A stretch of DNA of 64,000 bases from DATAWZ01 sp036266975. Its GTDB lineage: Bacteria > Actinomycetota > Thermoleophilia > Solirubrobacterales > Solirubrobacteraceae. Made by a program: the position numbers and the translations under genes. Positions 8,559-15,861 of this stretch are shown here, in pieces. The first letter of the stretch is position 1; each line of letters starts with the position of its first letter. Below the pieces are notes generated by a model. It ran no database searches. It saw only the letters and a program-made list of their open reading frames with translations, and was not told where the DNA came from. The stretch spans positions 1 to 64,000 of the forward strand of contig DATAWZ010000157.1 in the NCBI GenBank assembly GCA_036266975.1, written 5' to 3'.

Positions 8559-9800
8559 TCATCGTTCGTGGAACCGCACGTGCAGCTTGCGCAGGCTGCG
8601 CGAGACGATCGTCGGGTGATAACGCCGCTCGGGCTCGATCACCTCGATGCGGTCGAGCTCGCGCGCGAACCAGCTGAACGCGCTCAGCGTCTCCAGCCGG
8701 GCGAGCGGCCCGCCCAGGCAGTTGTGGATCCCGTACCCGAAGCCGACGTGGCGGTTGGGCCGCCGGCCGATGTCCATCCGCTCGGCGTGCGCGAACGCGG
8801 CGGGGTCGCGGTTGGCGGCGGCCTGGTGCAGGAGCACGCGGTCGTACTGGGCGATCTCACGGCCGTGCCACTCGAACGAGGTCTTCGCCCAGCGCGCCAT
8901 CGCCCGGATCGGGCCGTCGTAGCGCAGCATCTCCTCGACCGCCGAGCGCGCGAGCTGCGGCTCGCGCTGCAGGCGGCGCCACTCGTCCGGGTGGTCATTG
9001 AACGCGACGACGCCGTTGGCCATCAGGTTCATCGTCGTCTCGTGGCCAGCGAAGACCATCAGGATGAGGTTGCCGATCACCTCGTCCTCGGAGAGGAAGT
9101 CGCCCCGCTCCTCGGCTCCGAGCATCGCGCTGAGCAGATCCTCGCGCGGCTCGCGGCGGCGCTGCGCGATGATCGGCCGCAGGAAGTCGACGAGGCTCTG
9201 CACGGCGCGCTCGGCGCGGCCGAGGCGATCGTCGTCGTCGTCGCGGACAAAGATCACCCCGCCCAGGTCGTCCGACCAGCGCTTGATGTCCTCGCGCGCC
9301 TGGCTGGGCACGCCGATGAACTCGCAGATCACCACGACCGGCAGGTGGAAGGCGAACTCGGACAGGAAGTCGACGCGCTCGCGCCCGCGCAGCGGCTCAG
9401 CCAGCTCGGCGGTGAGCCCTTCGATTCGCGGCCGCAGCGAGTCGACGCTCGTCGCGGTGAACGCCTGGCTCACGAGCGCGCGCACGCGCTTGTGGTAGGG
9501 CGGGTCCTTCCAGACCAAGAAGCCCGAGAGGAACTTCAGCAGCGTCTCGTAGCCGTCGCTGAGCTCGTCGGCGCGCCACTCCTCGCCGAACGGCCCGGCG
9601 AAGCGATCGGAGGACAGCCGGTCGTGGTCGCGGAAGCCCTCGACCACGTCGTCGTAGCGGGTGACGATCCAGCCGTTCCAGCGCTCGTTCCAGTACACGG
9701 GGTCGTACTCGCGCAGGCGCGCGAAGAACCCGTGCGGGTCGTTGATCGCCTCCTCGCCGAGGAGGTCGTCGAGCTCGGGTCGGGCGCTCGCGCTGGGCAT
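8559..9800 (-). CDS. Cytochrome P450
   Basis: This soluble bacterial P450 has 413 residues. The I-helix has AGHETT, the K-helix ExxR is EEMLR, and the haem-binding loop is FGYGIHNCLGG with the Cys ligand. No ferredoxin or reductase gene is linked. The ATG at 9800 is chosen over the in-frame start at 9842. A -35/-10 pair (TTGACG, 17 bases, TACCGT) ends at 9811, which would put the transcript start only a few bases before 9800 and make 9842 untranscribable from it. It is the first gene of a three-gene operon with the CoA ligase and the flavin monooxygenase. Confidence 0.92.
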   Translation of the reverse strand: MPSASARPELDDLLGEEAINDPHGFFARLREYDPVYWNERWNGWIVTRYDDVVEGFRDHDRLSSDRFAGPFGEEWRADELSDGYETLLKFLSGFLVWKDPPYHKRVRALVSQAFTATSVDSLRPRIEGLTAELAEPLRGRERVDFLSEFAFHLPVVVICEFIGVPSQAREDIKRWSDDLGGVIFVRDDDDDRLGRAERAVQSLVDFLRPIIAQRRREPREDLLSAMLGAEERGDFLSEDEVIGNLILMVFAGHETTMNLMANGVVAFNDHPDEWRRLQREPQLARSAVEEMLRYDGPIRAMARWAKTSFEWHGREIAQYDRVLLHQAAANRDPAAFAHAERMDIGRRPNRHVGFGYGIHNCLGGPLARLETLSAFSWFARELDRIEVIEPERRYHPTIVSRSLRKLHVRFHER

Positions 9801-9804
9801 CGCC

Positions 9805-9853
9805 TCAGTGACGGTACACGACTGCACGACCCTCGTCAACACGTGCGTTGACA
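9805..9853 (-). promoter_or_regulatory. P450 operon promoter with GTCAAC-N6-GTTGAC operator
   Basis: The palindrome GTCAACACGTGCGTTGAC lies at 9835-9852. Its minus-strand half supplies the -35 hexamer TTGACG (9834-9839), followed after 17 bases by TACCGT (9811-9816), which fits the actinobacterial TANNNT -10. Transcription would begin about 5 bases before the P450 ATG. The same palindrome occurs at 11419-11436. A bound dimer here would block RNA polymerase, so repression is the natural reading; a TetR-type protein is a guess. Confidence 0.72.
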
Positions 9854-9872
9854 GGGCCGTCCGTGCTCGCGA

Positions 9873-11369
9873 TCAGGCTTCGATGACGGCCTTGTAGCGG
9901 ATGAACTCGTCCAGGCCGGGCTTGCCGCCCTCGTAGCCGAAGCCGCTTGTCCCCACGCCACCGAACGGCGCGGTGGGGTGCAGGCAGAAGCCGCCGTTGA
10001 CGCCGATCGTGCCCGCGCGCAGCTCGGGCACGAGACGGCGCACCCGGCGGGCGTCGGTCGTTTGGAGGTAGTTGGTCAGCCCGTAGGGGGTGCCGTTGGC
10101 CAGCTCGACCGCCTGCTCCTCGGTGTCGAAGGGGGTGATCGCGAGCACCGGGCCGAAGATCTCCTGCTGGGTGAGCGAGCTGCCCGGGTCGACGTCGGCG
10201 AACACCGTGTGCTCGATGAAGTAGCCGCTGCCGAGCTCGCCGCCGAGCCGCGAGCCGCCGCACAGCAGCCGCCCCGAGCCCTGCGCCTTGGCCGCCTCGA
10301 TCACGCCGAGGATGCGCTCCAGCGCGGCCTGGCTGACCACCGGCCCGGAGTGGTTGGCCGGGTCGAGCGGGTCGCCGACGGTGAGCGTGGCCATCGTCGC
10401 CTGCACTCGCTGCAGGACCTCGTCGTAGATCTCGCGCTGCACGAGCATGCGCGTCGGCAGCGCGCAGCCCTGGCCGGCGATGAACGTCGAGGCCACGCAC
10501 GCGAACGGGACGCACTCGTCCAGGTTGGCGTCGGCGAAGAGGAGGTTGGCCCCCTTGCCGCCCAACTCCATCAGCACGGGCGTGAGCGTGTCGGCGGCGG
10601 CGCGCATGATCGAGCGCGCGGTCGGCGGCCCGCCGGTGAAGGTGATCTTGTCCAGGCCCGGGTGCTCGACCAGCGCGCGGCCGGCGTCGGGCGAACCGGT
10701 CACGACGTTCAGCACGCCGTCGGGGAAGCCCGCCTCGCGGGCGAGGTCGACCCAGCGCATCGCGCTGAACGGCGTGATCTCCGCCGGCTTGAGCACGACC
10801 GTGTTGCCCGCCGCGAGGATCGCCGGCAGCTTCATCGCCAGCGAGAGGTGCGGCGCGTTCCAGGTGATGATCACCGCGACCACCCCGAGCGGCTCGGGCC
10901 GCGTGTAGATGCGCCCGTCGACCGGGTTCTCGGCGCTGACCGTGCCCTCGATGCGATCCGCCCACGAGGCGTAATAGGAGGCGTACTGGTGGGAGTACTC
11001 CGCGGCCGCGGCGGCGAAGCCGCTGGACTGGCCGTTCTCGAGCACCTGCATCGTCACCCAGTCGGCCTTGCGCATCAGCTGGGCGAAGCGGATCAGCACG
11101 TCGCGCCGGGCGGTCGGCTGCATCGCCTTCCAGGCCTTCAGCCCGGCGCGCGCCGCCTTGACCGCGTCGTCGATCTCCTTGGGCCCGGCGAGCGGCAGCT
11201 CGGCCTGGACCTGTCCGGTGGACGGGTTGACGTGCTCGTGCACACCGCCGCTGCCGCTCGTGCGCTCCTCATCTCCGATCACGATCCGCACCGGTGGCAG
11301 GTGCTGCGCAGCGGCTGCACGATGGCGCTCCAGCAGCGTGGTCGTCGGGCTCGAAACGACGTCGGCCAT
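9873..11369 (-). CDS. Aldehyde dehydrogenase
   Basis: This 498-residue NAD(P)+-dependent aldehyde dehydrogenase has the Rossmann stretch VAVIITWNAPHLSLAMKLP, the general-base Glu in LMELGGKGANLLF and the nucleophile Cys in AGQGCALPTR. The ATG at 11369 has AGGAGAG six bases upstream. It has its own promoter in the shared divergent region with the cupin operon, and ends 72 bases before the P450 start. It probably oxidises an aldehyde from the P450 or monooxygenase step to the acid used by the CoA ligase; that order is inference. Confidence 0.92.
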   Translation of the reverse strand: MADVVSSPTTTLLERHRAAAAQHLPPVRIVIGDEERTSGSGGVHEHVNPSTGQVQAELPLAGPKEIDDAVKAARAGLKAWKAMQPTARRDVLIRFAQLMRKADWVTMQVLENGQSSGFAAAAAEYSHQYASYYASWADRIEGTVSAENPVDGRIYTRPEPLGVVAVIITWNAPHLSLAMKLPAILAAGNTVVLKPAEITPFSAMRWVDLAREAGFPDGVLNVVTGSPDAGRALVEHPGLDKITFTGGPPTARSIMRAAADTLTPVLMELGGKGANLLFADANLDECVPFACVASTFIAGQGCALPTRMLVQREIYDEVLQRVQATMATLTVGDPLDPANHSGPVVSQAALERILGVIEAAKAQGSGRLLCGGSRLGGELGSGYFIEHTVFADVDPGSSLTQQEIFGPVLAITPFDTEEQAVELANGTPYGLTNYLQTTDARRVRRLVPELRAGTIGVNGGFCLHPTAPFGGVGTSGFGYEGGKPGLDEFIRYKAVIEA

Positions 11370-11393
11370 GGTCTCTCCTCTCTCGGGGAGCCC

Positions 11394-11460
11394 GGTATAC
11401 CATCGCACCGGCCCCGTCGTCAACAGGCACGTTGACATCGGGGGCGGCGAGCGATAGCGT
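11394..11460. promoter_or_regulatory. Divergent promoters sharing one operator
   Basis: The palindrome GTCAACAGGCACGTTGAC (11419-11436) lies between the aldehyde dehydrogenase and cupin genes. Its left arm gives the minus-strand -35 TTGACG (11418-11423), with 18 bases to TATACC (11394-11399). Its right arm gives the plus-strand -35 TTGACA (11432-11437), with 17 bases to TAGCGT (11455-11460). The plus transcript would start at about 11466 and be almost leaderless for the ATG at 11469. One bound dimer would cover both -35 boxes. Confidence 0.75.
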
Positions 11461-11468
11461 CGCCGTCG

Positions 11469-11876
11469 ATGACCGGGTCCAACCCCATCGCCGAACGCCA
11501 GCCGATCACCGTTGACGATCTTCCGTGGGAGTCGTTCGTCGACGAGACCGGCTTCATCCCCGACGGCCCCACGTTCAAGACGCTGATGGACAGCGGAGAC
11601 CCGGAGCAGATGTTCGCCTACTTCCGGTTCCCGCCCGACTATCGCGCGCCGTCGCACTGGCACCCGTCGGACACGATCTACATCATCCGCCGGGGCCTGT
11701 TCATCGTCGAGGGGGAGAAGCCCTACCACCCGGGCGACGTGCGCTGGGTCAAGGGCGGGTTCGCCTACGGGCAGGAGACGGCCGGGCCGGAAGGGTGTGA
11801 GTTCTTCCTGGCCAGCCTCGGTCCCTTCGCGGTCTGCGACCCGGACGAGAACCCGCCGCCGCGCGGGAGCGTGTGA
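11469..11876 (+). CDS. Cupin-domain protein
   Basis: This is a 135-residue single cupin. Metal-ligand motif 1 is visible in APSHWHPSDTIYIIRRGLFIVEG, and a weaker second motif lies around residues 80-100. Small cupins of this sort act as ring-cleaving or other metal-dependent oxygenases, isomerases or sensors, so the reaction cannot be named. It is the first gene of a plus-strand operon with two thiolase-fold proteins and overlaps the next start by GTGA. The shared operator ties it to the P450 and aldehyde dehydrogenase genes. Confidence 0.75.
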   Translation: MTGSNPIAERQPITVDDLPWESFVDETGFIPDGPTFKTLMDSGDPEQMFAYFRFPPDYRAPSHWHPSDTIYIIRRGLFIVEGEKPYHPGDVRWVKGGFAYGQETAGPEGCEFFLASLGPFAVCDPDENPPPRGSV

Positions 11877-12919
11877 CGGCTGCGTACCTGCGGACGGCCG
11901 CGCTCGAGCTCTCCTGGGCGGACGCGAGCCGCAGCCTTCAGGACCTGATCTTCTCGGTCGCCCGGCGGGCGCTCGATGAGAGCGGGGTCGAGTTCGAGCG
12001 TCTGGACTCGGTCGTGCTCGCCGCCCACGACATGGTCGACGGCCGCTCGCTGTCGAGCATGGTGAGCGCGCCGGCGGCCGGCTCCTACCTGCGCGACGAG
12101 ATCCGCCTGAGCGACGATGCCGCCGCCGCCGTCGCGACGGCGAGCATGCGCGTGCGCGCGGGCCTCTCGCGGGAGTGCATGGTGTGTGCCTGGGCCCGGG
12201 CGTCCGAGGGCGACGGCGAGCGCATCTCGACGGCGCTGTTCGATCCGTTCTACGCGCGGCCGTTGGGGCTCACCGAGCTGTCGGTGTCCGCGCTGCGGGC
12301 CTCGGTGGCGCTCCGCGAGTTCCCCGCGTACGCGGGCGGGCGCGAGGCGGCGGCCGAGCGTCGCGCCGGACAGGCGGCCGAGGACCCGCGCGCCCCGGCC
12401 GGACACGCCGCGCCGGTGCCCGCTCCGCTGCCGCTGCGCGCGGCGGAGCTACCCCGCGTCTGTGACATCGTCTGTGCCCTCATCGTCAGCGCCGAGCGCA
12501 CGGACGTGCGCATCGCCGGCCACGGCATGTCCTGCGAGCCCTACTGGCCGGGCGACCGCGACCTCCTCGCGCTGCCCGCGCTGCGGGACGCCACCGAGCG
12601 CGCGCTGCGCAGCGCCGCTCGCGCGCCGGCGGAGGTCTCGCTCTATGAGCTCGACGGCCTCACGCTGTTCGACGAGGCGCTCGCCCTGGAGGCCGTCGGC
12701 GGCGCGCGACACGGCCAGGGGATGGCGAGCGTGGCCGAGGCGATGAACCCCTGTGGCGGCTATGCGCTCGGCTACTGCGCGCCGGCGATGGGGCTCGTGC
12801 GCGTGGCCGAGGCGGCGCGGCGGCTGCGCGAGCGGGGCGCGGGCCTCGCACTGGCGAGCGGCAGCTCGACCGTCGCCGCCCAGACGCAGACGGCGCTCGT
12901 GCTGGAGTGCGAGCCGTGA
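11873..12919 (+). CDS. Divergent thiolase-fold protein, first of a pair
   Basis: This 348-residue protein has a weak thiolase-superfamily signature. The best signal is near the C-terminus, where MNPCGGYALGYCAPAMGLVR corresponds to the NPxGG...GxPxGATG loop of thiolases. In the N-terminal half the usual nucleophile segment (Cys-x-Ser/Ala-Gly) is not visible; AAAAVATASMRVRAGLSREC occupies that place. It starts with GTG overlapping the cupin stop, and its own stop overlaps the next GTG. The tight coupling and shared fold suggest a heteromer with the 12916 product. A non-thiolytic C-C lyase or a structural subunit is possible. Confidence 0.6.
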   Translation: MTAAYLRTAALELSWADASRSLQDLIFSVARRALDESGVEFERLDSVVLAAHDMVDGRSLSSMVSAPAAGSYLRDEIRLSDDAAAAVATASMRVRAGLSRECMVCAWARASEGDGERISTALFDPFYARPLGLTELSVSALRASVALREFPAYAGGREAAAERRAGQAAEDPRAPAGHAAPVPAPLPLRAAELPRVCDIVCALIVSAERTDVRIAGHGMSCEPYWPGDRDLLALPALRDATERALRSAARAPAEVSLYELDGLTLFDEALALEAVGGARHGQGMASVAEAMNPCGGYALGYCAPAMGLVRVAEAARRLRERGAGLALASGSSTVAAQTQTALVLECEP

Positions 12920-14073
12920 GCGGGGTGGCGATCACCGGCGTGGGGCAGACCACCTACCGGCGCCGGCACGCCGAGCGCTCCTCGGGGGAGCTGATGCAGA
13001 TCGCGGCCGAGGCGGCCGCCCGCGACGCGGGCCTTGAGCTGCGCGAGATCGACGCGTTCGTGCTCGGCGTGGCGCCGGACGCGCTCTGCGGGGTCAACTG
13101 CCCGGAGAAGAGCTCGTTCTTCCTGCCCGTCGGTCGGCCGGTGATGCGAGTGAACACGGGCGGGACCACCGGCGGCGCCGCCTTCCACCTCGCGACCACG
13201 ATGGTCGCCGCCGGCGAGGCGCACCACGTGCTCGCGATCGGGCTCGAGCGGATGGGCCAGGCGGTGACCAGCCAGGCCGTGTTCAACACGATCTTCGATC
13301 CGATCTACGAGAAGGACATCGCGCTCTCGACGCTGACCATGGCGGCGATGCGCGCCTCGATGCTGATGCAGCGCTACGGCTACACCGCCGAGCACTGGGC
13401 CACCGTCGCCGCGCGCAACTTCCGCAACGCGCGGGCCAACCCCTACGCGCAGGTCCGGCGGGAGATCACCGTGCAGGAGGTCAAGGACTCGCCGCTGCTC
13501 GCCTGGCCGATTCACCTCTACGAGGCGTGCCCGATGTCCGAGGGCGCGTGCGCGGTCGTCGTCTACGACCGCCCGCCCGAGGGCCGGACCGCCTGGGTGC
13601 GCGGGATCGGCTCCTACACCGACACCTACGCGATGGGCGACCGCACGCGGCGCCGAGAGGGCTCGCTCGTCGACCTGTTGACCTTGCAGCTCGCCGCCCG
13701 CCGGGCCTACCAGGAGGCTGGGCTGGACGATCCTCCCGACCGGTTGCGGGTCGTCGAGCTGCACGCGCCGTTCTCGAGCGCCGAGGCGATGGCCTACCCG
13801 GCGCTGGGCCTGTGTACGGCGGCCGGCGGCCCGGCCTTCGCCGAGGGCACGCTCGATCCGCAGGCGCGCGTGCGGGTGAACCCGAGCGGCGGACCGCAGC
13901 CGGCCAACCCGGTGTCGACAACCGCGCTCGTGCGGATCGCCGAATGCGCCAACCAGGTGCGCGAGCGCGCGGGGAAGATGCAGGTGGACGACGCCGACTG
14001 GGCCGTGGCCACCTGCCAGGGCGGGGCGAGCCAGTTCTCGATGGCCGTCGTGCTCGCTGCCGCTCGCGGCTGA
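12916..14073 (+). CDS. Thiolase/lipid-transfer-protein family, second of a pair
   Basis: This 385-residue protein resembles the SCPx/Ltp branch of thiolases (ELHAPFSSAEAMAYPALGLC near residues 275-294, RVNPSGGPQPANPVS near 315). The nucleophile-bearing loop reads RVNTGGTTGGAAFHLATT, with Thr where thiolases have Cys. Thiolase-fold proteins of the Ltp type with DUF35 partners act as retro-aldolases on acyl-CoA side chains in steroid breakdown; no DUF35 gene is present here. The GTG at 12916 overlaps the upstream stop and is preferred to 12907. Inferred role: carbon-carbon cleavage of the CoA ester made by the cluster. Confidence 0.7.
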   Translation: MSGVAITGVGQTTYRRRHAERSSGELMQIAAEAAARDAGLELREIDAFVLGVAPDALCGVNCPEKSSFFLPVGRPVMRVNTGGTTGGAAFHLATTMVAAGEAHHVLAIGLERMGQAVTSQAVFNTIFDPIYEKDIALSTLTMAAMRASMLMQRYGYTAEHWATVAARNFRNARANPYAQVRREITVQEVKDSPLLAWPIHLYEACPMSEGACAVVVYDRPPEGRTAWVRGIGSYTDTYAMGDRTRRREGSLVDLLTLQLAARRAYQEAGLDDPPDRLRVVELHAPFSSAEAMAYPALGLCTAAGGPAFAEGTLDPQARVRVNPSGGPQPANPVSTTALVRIAECANQVRERAGKMQVDDADWAVATCQGGASQFSMAVVLAAARG

Positions 14074-14083
14074 CGAGGGGCGC

Positions 14084-14109
14084 GGGCGCCGGGTTCTCGG
14101 CCGGCGCCC
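14084..14109 (+). terminator. GC-rich hairpin after the thiolase operon
   Basis: A perfect 9-base stem GGGCGCCGG / CCGGCGCCC with an 8-base loop starts 10 bases after the thiolase stop. There is no U tract, so it would be at most a weak or factor-assisted terminator or RNA 3'-end stabiliser. Confidence 0.4.
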
Positions 14110-14134
14110 CGGAGGATTGCGCGAGACTGCGAGG

Positions 14135-15127
14135 ATGGTCGCCCGACGTGTCAGCGTCCCGCGGTGGTCCTCCGGCTCGCTGCTGTGGCGGATCTTCGCG
14201 GTGAACGCCATTGTGTTCGGCACCGCGGTCGCGCTGCTGGCGCTCACGCCCGCGCACGTGCACGCGCGCACGCGATGGAGCGAGGTGGTGATGCTGATCG
14301 CCGGTCTGGCGCTCGTGCTCTGCGCGGACTTCGTCCTGATCGCGCGGACGCTCGTGCCGCTGCGCCGCCTGGTGGACGTGATGGGCGCGGTCGACGCGCG
14401 GTCGCCCCGCCAGCGGGCGACGCTGAACGGCAGCACCAGCGACGACGTGCGCACGCTCGCCGAGGCGTTCAACGAGATGCTCGATCGCCTGGAGGCCGAG
14501 CGGCGCGAGAGCGAGCGGCGCAAGGCGACCGCGCAGGAGGCCGAGCGCCGACGCATCGCTCGCGAGCTACACGATGAGATCGGCCAGTCGCTGACCGCCG
14601 TGGCGCTGCGGGCCGAGTACGCGGCGACGCGCCCGCCCGAGGCCGAGGCCGTCGTGCGCGAGATCGTCGAGCTCGCGCAGCGCGGGCTCGAGGACGTTCG
14701 CCGCATGGCCAACCAGCTGCGGCCCGAGGTGCTCGATGACCTCGGCCTCGTCAACGCGCTGCTCACGCTGTGCTCGCGCGTCGCGCCGGGGACCCGCGTG
14801 CGCCGGGCGTTCGACGAGCAGCTCCCGGAGCTCACCTCCGAGCAGGAGTTGGTCATCTACCGGATCGCGCAGGAGGCGCTGACCAACGCGGTGCGGCACG
14901 CTCCCGGCTCCGTCGTCGACCTCGCGCTGCGCGGACACCAGGAGCGCGTCGTGCTCACCGTGCGCGACTACGGGCCCGGGCTCGCCGCTGGGGCGGTGCC
15001 GGGCAACGGGCTCACGGGCATGCGCGAGCGGGCCGAGCTCGTCGGGGCCGAGCTGAGCATCGGCTCGGTCGCGAGCGGAGGCGCCGAGATCGTGCTCGTC
15101 ATGCCCGTCGCCGAGGTGGGCACGTGA
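14135..15127 (+). CDS. NarL-type sensor histidine kinase
   Basis: This 330-residue membrane kinase has two predicted transmembrane helices (about 15-38 and 51-70) bracketing a very short periplasmic loop, then a HAMP-like linker. A HisKA_3 dimerisation domain carries the phospho-acceptor His146 in IARELHDEIGQSL. The HATPase domain contains DYGPGL and GNGLTGMRERAEL. With almost no extracellular domain it probably senses a membrane or intracellular signal. The ATG at 14135 is used; a TTG at 14117 in frame is an alternative and neither has an ideal ribosome site. The stop overlaps the regulator start by GTGA. Confidence 0.88.
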   Translation: MVARRVSVPRWSSGSLLWRIFAVNAIVFGTAVALLALTPAHVHARTRWSEVVMLIAGLALVLCADFVLIARTLVPLRRLVDVMGAVDARSPRQRATLNGSTSDDVRTLAEAFNEMLDRLEAERRESERRKATAQEAERRRIARELHDEIGQSLTAVALRAEYAATRPPEAEAVVREIVELAQRGLEDVRRMANQLRPEVLDDLGLVNALLTLCSRVAPGTRVRRAFDEQLPELTSEQELVIYRIAQEALTNAVRHAPGSVVDLALRGHQERVVLTVRDYGPGLAAGAVPGNGLTGMRERAELVGAELSIGSVASGGAEIVLVMPVAEVGT

Positions 15128-15783
15128 CCACCCCGCTGATCATCCGAGTCCTGTTGGCCGACGATCACGAGATGGTCCGCAGCGGGCTGCGGATGGTGCT
15201 GGAGTCCCAGCCGGACATCCGGGTGGTGGCGGAGGCCGGCGACGGGTTGGAGGCGATCGACCGGGCCATGGAGCACGAGGTCGACCTTGCCATCCTCGAC
15301 GTCTCGATGCCCCGCGCGACCGGCCTGCAGGCGGCGTCCGAGCTGCGACGGCGGCGCCCGGAGATGCGGGTGCTGCTCCTCTCCACGCACGACAACGAGC
15401 GCTACTTCTTCGAGGCCCTGCGCGCGGGTGCCTCCGGGTACGTGCTCAAGACCGCCGGAAACCGCGAGCTCGTGGAAGCGTGCCGAGCGAGCGTCCGCGG
15501 CGAGTCGTTCCTGTATCCCTCCGCCGCGCGGGCGCTCGCGCGGGACTTCCTCGAGCGCGCCGAGGCCGGCGAGCTCGACAGCGAGGAGATCCTCTCCGCC
15601 CGTGAGCTGGAGGTGGTCAAGCTCATCGCCGAGGGCCTGACCAGCCGCGAGATCGCCGACCTGCTCGTGATCAGCCCCAACACCGTCGAGCGCCACCGGG
15701 CCAACAGCCTGGAGAAGCTCGGACTGCGCAACCGCGTCGACCTGACGCGATACGCGATCCGGCGCGGCCTGCTCGAACCCTGA
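15124..15783 (+). CDS. LuxR/NarL-type response regulator
   Basis: This 219-residue regulator is partner to the preceding kinase. The receiver domain has the acidic pair in LLADDHEM, the phospho-acceptor Asp59 in AILDVSMPR, and the switch Ser/Lys in LLLSTHD and YVLKTAG. The C-terminal GerE-type helix-turn-helix is in LTSREIADLLVISPNTVERH. The GTG start overlaps the kinase stop. Targets are unknown; the adjacent downstream permease is the first candidate. Confidence 0.92.
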   Translation: MTTPLIIRVLLADDHEMVRSGLRMVLESQPDIRVVAEAGDGLEAIDRAMEHEVDLAILDVSMPRATGLQAASELRRRRPEMRVLLLSTHDNERYFFEALRAGASGYVLKTAGNRELVEACRASVRGESFLYPSAARALARDFLERAEAGELDSEEILSARELEVVKLIAEGLTSREIADLLVISPNTVERHRANSLEKLGLRNRVDLTRYAIRRGLLEP

Positions 15784-15861
15784 CGCTCCCGCCCGCGCGG
15801 GGCCGAATGGTGGTTTTCGCCCATGTGCGTGGGCGCTCGCGGGTGCCAGGGTGGCGCTCAG

